From positions 19,786 to 83,785 of the forward strand of contig MU130709.1 of assembly GCA_015039465.1 (NCBI GenBank): a DNA stretch of 64,000 nt, in the 5' to 3' direction. A program made the translations under genes and the position numbers. Position 1 is the stretch's first letter, and every line of letters begins with the position of its first letter. Under the pieces are notes generated by a model. The model made no database searches. It saw only the letters and a list, made by a program, of their open reading frames with translations, and was not told where the DNA came from. Origin of the DNA: Phlegmacium glaucopus (Eukaryota; Basidiomycota; Agaricomycetes; Agaricales; Cortinariaceae). Below are positions 49,001-58,639 of this stretch, piece after piece.

Positions 49001-49547
49001 CAACATCCCTGACACCCAAGAACGCCTTATCAATCTCCAAGAAGCACGGAAAGAAGCTAATGCAGCCCATGAACTCGCACGACAAGTCATGACTGAACGT
49101 ATTACCCGAGGCTTCACCCCATTCAAGATAGGAGATAAGGTGTGGCTAGAGTCACGATACCTTAAACTACGATACGAAACCAAGAAAATGGCACCTAAGC
49201 GAGAAGGACCCTTCAAAGTCATAGAAGTTCTAAGCCCCCTCAGCTACCGCTTGGAATTACCTCGCTCCTGGAAAATTCACCCAGTCATTCATATCACGCT
49301 ACTTTCCCCTTACAAGACAAATGAAGTCTATGGCGATAATTTCCCACAACCACCTCCTGACCTTATTGAAGGCCAACCAGAGTACGAAGTCGAGTCAATA
49401 ATTTCCCACAGACGACAGGGAAGAGGATATGCTTTCCTTATAAAATGGAAAGGATATTCAACTGCAGAAAACACTTGGGAACCCGAACGAAATGTCACCA
49501 ATTCACAAGACCTTCTTCAAAGCTACAAAAATCGACACCGACTCTAG
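46071..49547 (+). CDS. pol: Ty3 Pol: reverse transcriptase, RNase H, integrase, chromodomain
   Basis: The frame is open from 46071 (after TGA at 46068), overlapping gag by 25 nt. Reverse transcriptase includes [46 protein letters not shown] and the active-site YMDD at about 47220. RNase H starts [18 protein letters not shown]. Integrase has the HHCC zinc motif (HHDS to CAICQQH) and Asp-Asp-Glu residues ([32 protein letters not shown]). A C-terminal chromodomain reads [20 protein letters not shown], then [14 protein letters not shown]. No DSG/DTG aspartic-protease motif is seen between the gag knuckle and the RT, which is unusual. All catalytic motifs of RT, RNase H and integrase are intact. 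Confidence 0.93.
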   Translation, partial: [1158 protein letters not shown]

Positions 49548-50625
49548 TGAAGACAACAAAGAAAATATCCCCCCTCTGACCACCCCCTCTATGACTCCCT
49601 CGTCAACAACCCCTTCATCCACGTCCACTCTCAGCACTACCGCCTCCCTTGCTACTATTCTTGAGAACGAACCTCTCAATGTCCACACTACGTTCCTAGC
49701 TACGCAATTTCCACTCCCCCCATCTTCTCCCACAAGCTCTACTACTACCAATCAACAATTCAGAATTCAAGACATTACCCACATATTCGACTCTCAATTC
49801 CCCACATATTCCCATTATCAAACCTACATACGAGACCATCTTCGAGACTGGACCCATGACTCCGACTTCAAAACATTTGACATCGCCTACTGCCACCATC
49901 GACTAGTACTTCCGCAAGCCAATACTTTAGAAAAGATGGCAGCGAGCCTTATCAAAATGGCACAAGAACTACGACAAACAAATGCGACCCAAGAACACAA
50001 TATCCGACAACTCATCCCTCGCCTCGAAATCAATGGATTAAGTAAACGAATTGAACAGACTTTGACCCTAACAAACCCAACTGTCAACCTTTGGATCCCC
50101 GCTCCCCCTAACTCCCCTGTCACTTTCCCAAACAACATTCCTCTTAATAACCCTTCCGAAGAAACTGGAACTCGTATCCGTCCTCAACCACTCACTCGAC
50201 AACCATCTGAAGCCAACATCCCTATTATCCGATCCATCCCATACACGATACGAGCACCCACTAGCCGACCAAAATGCTTTCAATGTGGTACCCTTGGACA
50301 TCGCAAACAAGAATGCGGTGCCTACAAATGCCCCTCTTGCAAACGAGTAGCTCCTGGACACTGGCCCAGCAATTGTCCTAAGAACAAAGAAGAAGACAAA
50401 GCCCCTCTCCCCAAACGACGACGACAAGAACCAGAACACTGTACTAGCTGTCGACTCCCCCTCTTCTACGATCATGTCGCTTGGTGCCGAGGACAGACGG
50501 ATGGTAACACTTGCCGATGCAAATCTAAAGCCAAAAAGGAAGAAGATTGCGATCCCGACATCTATGGAACTGGATTCTACGATGTGGACGGAGATGAAGA
50601 CGGTAACCTTACCGGAGAACACTGA
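49492..50625 (+). CDS. Third ORF of the Ty3 element: double zinc-knuckle protein
   Basis: 377 residues in a different frame from pol, overlapping its end by 56 nt. A Ser/Thr/Pro-rich N-terminus (KENIPPLTTPSM) leads to a helical middle (HIFDSQFPTYSHYQTYIRDH). The C-terminal half has CFQCGTLGHRKQEC, then CPSCKRVAPGHWPSNC, a basic patch KRRRQ, and more Cys/His pairs (CTSCRLPLFYDHVAWC). It is not a Gag copy. It may be a nucleic-acid-binding accessory protein made from a subgenomic or reinitiated message. Similar Cys-rich ORFs occur with agaricomycete Ty3 elements, as I recall. Exact role unknown. Confidence 0.8.
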   Translation: MSPIHKTFFKATKIDTDSSEDNKENIPPLTTPSMTPSSTTPSSTSTLSTTASLATILENEPLNVHTTFLATQFPLPPSSPTSSTTTNQQFRIQDITHIFDSQFPTYSHYQTYIRDHLRDWTHDSDFKTFDIAYCHHRLVLPQANTLEKMAASLIKMAQELRQTNATQEHNIRQLIPRLEINGLSKRIEQTLTLTNPTVNLWIPAPPNSPVTFPNNIPLNNPSEETGTRIRPQPLTRQPSEANIPIIRSIPYTIRAPTSRPKCFQCGTLGHRKQECGAYKCPSCKRVAPGHWPSNCPKNKEEDKAPLPKRRRQEPEHCTSCRLPLFYDHVAWCRGQTDGNTCRCKSKAKKEEDCDPDIYGTGFYDVDGDEDGNLTGEH

Positions 50626-50750
50626 ATCATGCGATAAGAACATTCCTATTTATATATTCATGACTCCCCTCTATTTCTGACTCTATCTCTCCCTATAAGA
50701 AGAACTCGCAGTCTATCTTCCTCTTTCTCATCACCGGTCTCTCTTTCATC

Positions 50751-51356
50751 ATGCCTCTCGCACCTGCTGCCCACATCACCACTGCCCATATGAACTTCAA
50801 TACCGCTACTGCTATGCGAGAAGATATCGACCAATTTCACGATTACGTCGAAGAAATCACGCCTGACAGTGGAATCCCCATTTTCCGACCTGGTCAACTC
50901 CCCCCTGTACTTCGTATTGCAGGTGGTCATCTATTCTTTCAAACCGAACACATTCGTTTCATAGTCCATCGATATTTCTTTGACCGAGAATCTATATGGC
51001 TCGCAGAACGGATGACATCCATCGACAAAGACCTCGCCGACGGACAGACCGAAGCACAATCCAAGAATTGAGGAACCAATATATTTGACGCCATCGAACT
51101 TCCCGGAATTACAGCCCAACAATTCGCCTCCCTTCTCTGGGTTATCTATAACCCCCGTTATGGAAGTCATCAAGCCGATACTCGAACGTGGAAAGACATC
51201 AATACTGCCGCCCAAGCACTCAAAATGGCACAAATTCGTACCCTTTCCGAACATAAGATCAAAATCACCCAACGACTTGACCAACAGCAAGAAGAACAAC
51301 AAAGGAAAGACTTAGCCGAATACTTCGAAAATAACAAAATCGAGGACGATCTTTGA
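50751..51356 (+). CDS. Fourth ORF of the Ty3 element: BTB/POZ-like, with one in-frame stop
   Basis: It begins MPLAPAAHITTAHMN and encodes a domain like the agaricomycete BTB/POZ family: LRIAGGHLFFQTEHIRFIVH, RYFFDRES, then IELPGITAQQFASLLWVIYN, PRYGSHQADTRTWKDI, and a helical tail (IRTLSEHKIKI). The usual spacing between the HRYFF helix and the 'LP-x-x-x-x-x-F-x-x-LLW' strand-helix is kept. A TGA at 51069-51071 (after QSKN) lies in the loop between them, and the frame stays open to 51356 on both sides. BTB domains mediate protein-protein contacts, often to Cullin-3 ligases. Why a retroelement carries one is unknown. It lacks introns, unlike most host BTB genes. Confidence 0.7.
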
Positions 51357-51373
51357 AGCTAACGACGGGCTAA

Positions 51374-51795
51374 TGTTATGAATATCTGGTATACGCATAT
51401 CTTCAGTCACCCCTTTTCTTTCCCTTCATACGTTACTCCCCCACTATCCTTTCGTTGCTCTATGCCCTGACCCCTTACCCTCTGCCCTCGTTGTACTATA
51501 CATAGCTATCGCTCCCGCTTCCCTTATCGCTGACTCGTACCGACTCGTATTCCCAGCACGGACCATCTCCTTATCGTTGACTCGACCTCCTAGTATATAA
51601 GAGCCATACCCATAGCCATGGATCCCTAGTTTAGACCTTTGTACCAATACGGTTCTAATCTATCCTGCTTGCTCAGAACTCGTCATCTTCAGTCTCAGCT
51701 TTGTTGAATACGATTGCAGTTGTACTAAGTCCCTAGTTACTTGGTCTATTTGGCCCAGCACCGAACGCGAGTGCAAGCTTATAGTCGCCGTAACA
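51374..51795 (+). repeat. 3' LTR of the young Ty3 element
   Basis: 422 bp, the same as the 5' LTR as far as I can see. It follows the BTB-like stop by 17 bp. The polypurine tract is weak (acgacgggctaa just before the LTR). The duplicated gtacc follows at 51796-51800. Confidence 0.93.
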
Positions 51796-51914
51796 GTACC
51801 TCCCTGTCAAGGCTGAGACCCTCGAGGCCACGTGCTGGTCCATGCGCAGTCAACATGGTATAAATAGAGTCAGACTTTGGAATCATCTCTTCAACTCGGA
51901 CTACCACCTCTACC

Positions 51915-52576
51915 ATGCCAAATACCTCAAACAACAATGCAGGCTCCTCGGCTTCCAACTTGGCAAAGTTGGAAGAAGCGCAGGCATGTATGTGCAGACA
52001 GTGGGAGGAGGAGGACCAATGTATGGAGGCGGAGATGGAGGCAGCATGGAAGGAGGCAGAAGAAGAGGAGAAACAGAGAGCAGAAGCAGAGAGGAAGAGA
52101 TTGAAAGTGGAGAGGAAGAGTCAGGAGGAGCAGCAGCGGATGCGACAGGCAGAGGAGCAGAGGAGGAAAGAAGCGGAGGTTATAGACCTCAATGACAAAG
52201 AAGTAGAAGAAGAAGTGGAAGGCCCAGTGTCTCAAAAAAAAGAAAACTAAACAAAAAAGTAAGTGAATTCCAGTAAAAAAGGAACAAACATAAACTAAAT
52301 GAATTATAGGAACAAGTAGCTCTGACTATGGAGCAAAACTGGCCGGCATGCGCCCAATGTACGGGCGCAGGCACTATGTGCCACGGAAAGATGTGTGGGC
52401 CCAGCTGCTGGAGGTGCTACCAGCTAAAGAAAGGCTGTAGCATAGTTGGAGGGAAAAAGAGGACAGTGACAGTGGACATGCCGGCGGAGAAGGTTGGAAA
52501 CAAAGGAAAAGGAGAGGGGAAAGCAAAGGAGATCGTGGAGATGGAAGTGATATTGCGCACCAATACTGATTGGTAG
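51915..52576 (+). pseudogene. TE-associated coiled-coil/Cys-cluster protein with a homopolymer frameshift
   Basis: Exon 1 (MPNTSNNNAGSSASNLAKLE) is a Glu/Arg-rich coiled coil ending in a basic patch. An intron (GTAAGT at 52259, acceptor before 52310) leads to an exon with a Cys-rich cluster: CAQCTGAGTMCHGKMCGPSC, then WRCYQLKKGC. This layout is a multi-copy, probably transposon-linked family in agaricomycetes, as I recall. The frames join only if the run of eight A's at 52234-52241 had nine, so there is a 1-nt loss or an assembly error. Role unknown, possibly DNA-binding. Confidence 0.55.
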
Positions 52577-53526
52577 CATGAGAAGAAAGCTTAAAAGTCG
52601 CCATCATGAAAATAAGCGGACTTTGAATTCACTTACCTATTTTGGAAGCGGCCCTGAATCACGTTCCTGGTCAACAAATCATTTGTTCAACGTTATCACC
52701 CTCATCGCTCATCATATTCTCAATGTCTCACACTATGCTCTCCATCGTTTACACTATCGACATGCTCCTAAGCATCTACCATCCATTTGTTCCTTGGCTA
52801 GCAATCCAGCAAAGCGATCAATCTACTATTTGCATCAGTCATTGGCTCGTGTTTGATTGTATCTTTGGTCCATCATTTCAAGAATGGCCCCTTTATGGAT
52901 GCATCAGCCACATCTCCCATTATGTCAGAGGCTTTGTCATTGTTGTTGTGGCTATGGACCCACAAGTTTTCGCTTCAGCCATCTATCTTGCCATCCCTCA
53001 CTCTTGGATCACACTCAGTCCCCTATCCTCAATTATCTACCTCTTATCTTATCATTCACTCCCAAAACCATCATTCACGCGGTACATGAAGCCTTCCCAC
53101 CCTTTTTATGACAATTTAGGAAATCCAGGAGGATCACGACTAAGCAGGAATTGCAGATGAATCAGCAGCAGAGGATTATTCTCGCAGTGTGTCAAGTGTT
53201 ATCAAGGCTGCGTGACATGGGATCATGGGCAAGTAGTGTTTTCTCCTGCGCCTTTCAAGTGTTGACTCAGGACCTTTCACATTTTTGACATGACCACACA
53301 CCTATGGAGTTGATATATTTTTGCTATTGGACTATGTACACTGCCTTCTCTTCTTTTCTCTCGCACTTTGACACTTTACAGATTTTTTTATTGTTCCTTC
53401 TTCTTTTCCATTGTTCTTTTCTTCTCGCAGCTGTCCTCTCTTTATCTTTCTTCCTTGGACACATGTACTTCTTTCTTTTTATTGTTCTACATAGCCTCAT
53501 CCTTAGGGTATAAATACTGCTCTTTT
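52577..53526. other. Pyrimidine-rich stretch without a convincing gene
   Basis: Two long overlapping frames (52578-52856 and 52642-53160) have biased, hydrophobic composition (many Ser, Ile, His, Leu) driven by C/T-rich DNA. Overlapping frames in all phases argue against real coding. 53160-53526 contains a T-rich run and a tataaata box that could belong to an old LTR. Confidence 0.35.
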
Positions 53527-53957
53527 GTAAGGTAGGGCCTGTGTACTACATCACATGCTGTGACATTCCGTGACTCACACAAGTGCTTGTGCTTGGGATT
53601 TGTGTTCTTCAATGCATTGGGACTAGTTATATGTCAAATAGATTAAATATTAAAATTAAAATTAAGGGATATTAACATGCTCTAGCTCTTTCATAGCAGA
53701 TTCTGGAAAAACATGGTGTCTCAATATCCATATAAATGAGGGAGAGAAAGATGTATTTTCTTAATAGCATCTCAACTAGGTAGTAATTTAAAAATTAGGT
53801 CACGCCATGATATACATATTCCTTTCCCTAGGGTCCTGCGCAGCTGAATAAGGAGGTTCACCCCTGTTGCAGATGCTATTAAACTAATGGTGGTCTCTTA
53901 TGGAATGTCACACATAGTCACGTGATGTGGTGACCATGTACATGGGCCCTACCTTAC
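53527..53957. mobile_element. 431-bp MITE-like element with about 50-bp imperfect inverted ends
   Basis: The left end reads GTAAGGTAGGGCC, then further on ACATCAC and TGTGACATTCC. The right end, reverse-complemented, reads GTAAGGTAGGGCC, then ACATCAC and TGTGACATTCC with a short spacer difference. No coding frame between. Looks like a non-autonomous DNA transposon; target duplication not identified. Confidence 0.6.
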
Positions 53958-54019
53958 CAGGATGAGTAGTTTTCCCCAATTCATTCTTAGACCCCTACAG
54001 TCATCATCTCAGTGGAGTT

Positions 54020-54157
54020 CCAGTTGTTAGGGCAACTGGGATGCTGACTTAGTCAAGCTAGCAGGGGATCCAAAGTTAATAATATTTCAAAGGGATATCT
54101 ACAAGTGACTCACCTAGCAGGGGATCCAAAGAGGAAAGGATGGGGGTCCCTGCTAGG
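54020..54157. repeat. Small hairpin plus paired direct and inverted repeats
   Basis: A perfect stem ccagttg..caactgg (54020-54039) precedes two direct copies of ctagcaggggatccaaag (54058-54075 and 54114-54131). An inverted partial copy (ggtccctgctagg, about 54145-54157) follows. The origin is unclear; perhaps nested insertion ends. Confidence 0.6.
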
Positions 54158-54879
54158 CTGTGGGGTATTTAAGTACTAATATGGACATAACAGAGATATA
54201 AAATAAATAAAGGAATGATATGATAATAATTAATTAATTAATTAAGAAGTGGTGTGATGTGAAAAATAAAAATAAAAGATGGAGCAAACCAGAGGATCAG
54301 AGTTGGATTGGAGTTACGGAGTATTGGAGTAAACAAATGACAGAAGCAGAGTTGGACGGTGATGTACCTGCGGTGGGGACAGACCGCAAGTAGTATGTAG
54401 TTCGTGGGGTTGATGTAGTTCTCTTCAGTAGGTGATAGTGAGGTTTTATGAGGTGCGAAGGTTCGCTTTAAAGTGTGAGATAATGCGCAGAAAAAGCGAA
54501 GCCCGCAGGATGATTTTGAAGGAGTGCAAGAGTAGCTTAGTACGACGTTCCAAAGGTGGGATCAAAAGTTTTGTAATTTGTCCACTCTCCTCTGTTCTAT
54601 TCCTTCCCCTTACTTGCTACTGCTAATAATATAGTAACTAGCAAATAGCTAAGTGCGGAAAGGTGAAACAGAAATGTAAAATGCGGGTTAAAGCAGAGTC
54701 ACATGGATCTGGTAATTTGGTAATGAAACATAGGAGATAAGAGCCAAATAAAAGGAGACAAGATAAAAATAAAGGTGATGAGTAATACAGTCACCTGAGT
54801 GACCTTCGTTGGAGTTGTGTTTAAAGATTGTGAGAACAGCTGGCAACTGCGAATGATAATGTGAATGTTGGTGATGACT

Positions 54880-54990
54880 GCAAGTATCTGCGATGATCTG
54901 CAAGTATTCTGCGATGATCTGCGAGTATGTGCGATGATGTGTGATGATCTGCAATGATGTGCAATGATCTGCAATGACCTGCGATGAATA
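54880..54990. repeat. Imperfect minisatellite of TGCGATGATCT-like units
   Basis: Roughly ten imperfect 9-12 bp units built on gatgatctgc / gatgatgtgc. This replaces the end of the dead Ty3 element: coding similarity to RNase H is lost just before it. Confidence 0.6.
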
Positions 54991-55129
54991 CTGCGAAGGT
55001 TGTGAAACCGCGAAAATGGTGTGTTTACATCCCTAGATGTCTCCTGGGTCCTATCAACGGAAGGTCGGAGGTCATCAGAAAGGCGGGATGTATGATTCAA
55101 AGGTTGAGGTTTGGGTTGAAATCGGGTGT

Positions 55130-58100
55130 CCCCTAACATAGGCTTCCAATGTGTTAACACTGGAGCTGAAATAAAGGCCTCATGCCTGTAAAAGTTAGCA
55201 AAACCGAGGAAGGACTGGACATCTTTGACTTTCCGAGGTTCCGGCCAGTCTTGAACGACTTGGACTTTTGCCGGATCCATAGAAAGGCCATCAGGACCAA
55301 TCATGTGACCCAGGTACTCAATGGAACCGGAGTGGAAAACACATTTCTTACCATTGGCAAAGAGATTATTATCTCAAAGCCGTCAGAGGACTTCGGAGAC
55401 ATGTTCGATGTGATCTTTTTCATTGATGGAGAAAATGAGGATGTTGTCCAGATAAATGATTACAAACACATCTAAAAGGTCAGCAAAAATAGTGTTAAGG
55501 AATCTTTGAAAACCGCTGGGGGCATTGGTAAGTCTGAATGGCATGACGAGCCATTCAAAGGACCTATAGCAGGTATAGAAAGCAGTCTTCCATTCGTCTC
55601 TGGCAGCAATCCGGACAAGATGGTAGGCATGCTTTAAATCAATTTTAGTGTAGATTCCGGATTTGCAGGGAGCATCAAGTAAATTGGAAACAAGAGGTAA
55701 AGGATACTTGTCTTTCCGAGTGATGGCATTGAGTTTTTGGAAGTTGATGCAAAGCTGGAGGGACCCATCCTTCTTCTTGATAAATAGGACAGGTGCTCCG
55801 AAAGGAGACTTTAAAGGGTGGATGAAACCCATGTTTAGGTGCTCATTGATGAATTCTCAGAGCGTTCCCAACTCAGATTTGGAAAGGGGATAAATCAGAC
55901 CCAAAGGGGGTTTCACGGACTCATCAATTTCAATTTTTAAGTCATACTCTCAATGAGCCGCTAGAGTGTTAGCTTTACCCTTTGGAAAGACATCCGAAAA
56001 TTTGTGATATATTTCCGGAACACCTTCCAAGTTGGAATCGGAAGGTGTGGCGGAGGCTGTGGCAGAACAACTAGCAGCCTCAACTGGATCATGAACGGAA
56101 ATGGAAAGCATTGGGCTCCTTCGGAACAAATGGACCTCATGAAAGCTGCAGCAGACACTAAGGAGATTTTAGGAGTGGTCAATGGTTTCGGAACAAACAG
56201 GATATCAGAAAGAGGTTCCAGAATAGCATCGGAAGGTTTTTCAACCTCCAAACTCACAGAAACTGTATCGGACATGGTAATGTCAGATACCGCAACGGGT
56301 GCCTTGGTGGAAACGGAAATGGGAACTGGATGGATAACTATATGGTCTCAGAAAGTTACACTGCTATTGACCCAGTCAATCAACAGATTATGTTGGGTGA
56401 GCCAGTCAAGCCCAAGTACAGTGTTAAGTTTAAAACAAGGAAGTCACGTCGGAGTTGCTCCGGAACGGACGGAACCGGAACCGGAACAGTAACCCGGAAA
56501 GGACGTTGGCCTCAGCGTGTGTGCTGTGCCGCCCAGCTCCTAAGGTGTCCTGATTTCGGAACGGAAGAAGAAGTAATAAGATGGAAGACCTCAGTGACTT
56601 AGAGGACAAACAAGAGGAGGAAACAAAGTTGATATTCGAACTAAGGGAAAACATACAAGTTCGAGTACTTTAAATATAAAAGGAATTGCAACCGAAATAT
56701 AAAATATAAATATAAGTGCTGCGTTCTGCTCCCGGAAAAGGTCCTGCATTCTTGGGTGAATAATCCATGGCTGGTGTGCTGACTGATAGTGGGAAAGTGA
56801 TGACAAAGGAATAGTTGTTATGACGAAGGTGTGGTAAGGTGTTTGGGGTATCGTCGGAAGAGTCGGAATGATACGGAGAAGTCTCGGAGTCGGACGTAGG
56901 AGGAGTAGAGTCGGAGACAAGGGAAAGTACTGGAACGAAGTACGGACTACCGGAAACGACTCCGTCGGAGTCGGACCGGAGTAACGTGTGACGGAATGTA
57001 ACATACAGCAGGAAAATCAGAATCCAGCTTGGTTAGTAAAAATTGGATTTTGTGGACAGAACCACATGAGAACTGAACAGAAACAATGGTAGCATGGGTG
57101 ATCATGCCTGGAGAGGAACCATCAATAAGACAGAGTGTCATAGGAGTAATAGGAAAAATAGGAAAATTCATTGGACTTCACGTAATGCTCATCCATGAAA
57201 CAGTGAGTGGAACCACTGTCAATGAAAGCCAAAAAATCAACATTCGGAAATTGAAGACAAAGAAGAGAAACAAAAACTGCTTGGGTTTCTGGAGAGATTA
57301 TTGCATTTAGAACTGCAACAAGCTCAACACAGGGGCTCTCCCAATTCACCGTCTGTGCTGAGTCCAGTGAATTGCCTAGTCTTGTTTCTTCTCCAAACCG
57401 GAGTCCTTTGGCTTAGCCAGAACGGACTCGGAAACGGAATCAGAAACGGTAGAGGTTCAGCCTTTAGTGGAGGTTACAGTCAGGAACACAATGACCGGGC
57501 TTGCCACAGAAAAGACAGAGCTTATTATCCATCCGGCGTTGCCTTTCTTGCTGGGTAAGTCTACCCCGCAAGTCCAGCTTGCCTTCTAGATTAGGTTTTG
57601 GAGGAGTGGAAGAAGTCTTACCGGAGTCTGCAGGCTTAATGGATTTTTGATCCGAAGGCCGAGACTGTTTTCCGGAACTGGAAGAAGGGTTGGAAGAGGG
57701 TACAGAGGAGGATGAAGGAGGGGTAGGACCCTTAGGAGGGTTTTGGCGTTGCTGCAGAGCAGTTTCCCAAGAGTGTTCCTGCATACGTTCCCAGTGTCAA
57801 GCATTAGCATTTTGAGCTTTTTAACACATCATGGCCATGGTCCAAGGCTTGCCATCACCTTTGGTAATTTCATCCTTGAGTTGGGAAGGTAAACCTTTGT
57901 AAAACCTATACCTCAGAGCAGGCTTGCCCCAAGTACAGCAGACTGCCAAGGAGTTGAACTGGACTAAGTAATCAGAGATACATTGGCTATCCTTCATTCA
58001 GAGAGCCATGAGTTTGTGTTCTACATCGGCAGATTCGTCGAAAGGGCCGAAGTTGGATTGGAGCTCATCCACAAAGAGATCCCAATCTTCAAGCCAAGAC

Positions 58101-58486
58101 AGAGGTTCACCGGTGAGTCCGGAAATTCCAGGTTCAAACCATTCCTGAGCAACTTCCCGGAGATAGGACAGAGCAAACATTACTCACTTGGAGTCATCTC
58201 AGAATGTGTCGGAAGAGCTCCAGAAATAGAGCCTACACTGGAAAAGAAAAGCTTTCAGTTTCTTAGGGTCCTTACCTGTGAAGGGTTCAGGCTCTCTAAG
58301 TCTGCCAGCCGAATCAGACTTGGCTGAAGATTTCCCAAGGGAATTCAAAGCAGAAACAAGTTGATTGAAAGGAATAGATGGAGACTCAACTTTGTCCGTA
58401 GTACTCCAAGGTTCATCAATATGACTAGCCTCTTCGACTACATTAGGCATGGGAGTCTTCCTGGTGGGGGTGTGTTCTTGGGACAT
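55130..58486 (-). pseudogene. Dead Ty3 element: gag, protease and RT remnants
   Basis: On the minus strand, gag starts MSQEHTPTRKTPMPNVVEEA (58486) with FTGKDPKKLKAFLFQCRLYF, breaks into other frames (WEWFEPGISG-like part near 58150), and keeps a zinc knuckle (CLFCGKPGHCVPDC, about 57470-57510). Protease FIDSGSTHCFMD is at about 57215-57250. The pre-RT linker and RT follow ([25 protein letters not shown]). The RT active site is YLDN instead of Y-x-DD, which should kill activity. After SFLGFANFYRH it jumps to AFISAPVLTHW, an internal deletion, then ends at about 55130. Integrase is absent. A solo LTR interrupts the protease. Confidence 0.85.
56422..57003 (+). mobile_element. Solo LTR inserted in the protease of the dead Ty3 element
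   Basis: 582 bp starting TGTTAAGTTTAAAA and ending GGAATGTAACA, flanked by a perfect 5-bp duplication TACAG on both sides. It splits the minus-strand protease between the codons for FPAV and LGLDWLTQHN, which join perfectly when the LTR and one TACAG are removed. It belongs to the same family as the LTR at 43574-44150. Confidence 0.88.
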
Positions 58487-58639
58487 AGAAAATTACAAGG
58501 TTCTATTTGGGAAAAAGGACTCTTTGGAGGTGAGTAGCAGCATTTTTAAAATGATTTGTGGCTAAAAACCTTCTGAAACACAAGTGGAGAGTCCCAAGTT
58601 GCTGTTTTTAAGTGAATTGGGTCTATCATTGTGCCGAGA

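Larger units (their letters stand above)
44156..51795 (+). mobile_element. Complete, young Ty3 chromovirus (Tf1/sushi-like)
   Basis: 7640 bp bounded by two 422-bp LTRs that look identical base for base. It is flanked by a perfect 5-bp target duplication (gtacc at 44151-44155 and 51796-51800). LTR ends are TGTTA..TAACA. Order: LTR, self-complementary primer site, gag, pol (RT, RNase H, integrase, chromodomain), a double zinc-knuckle ORF, a BTB-like ORF, LTR. Identical LTRs imply insertion very recently in evolutionary terms. It sits beside an older LTR at the edge of the retroelement-rich block. Confidence 0.93.

Noticed and set aside
52578..53160. Long frames with hydrophobic, Ser/His-rich translations
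   Set aside because: All phases are open because the DNA is C/T-biased; no domain and no plausible composition.
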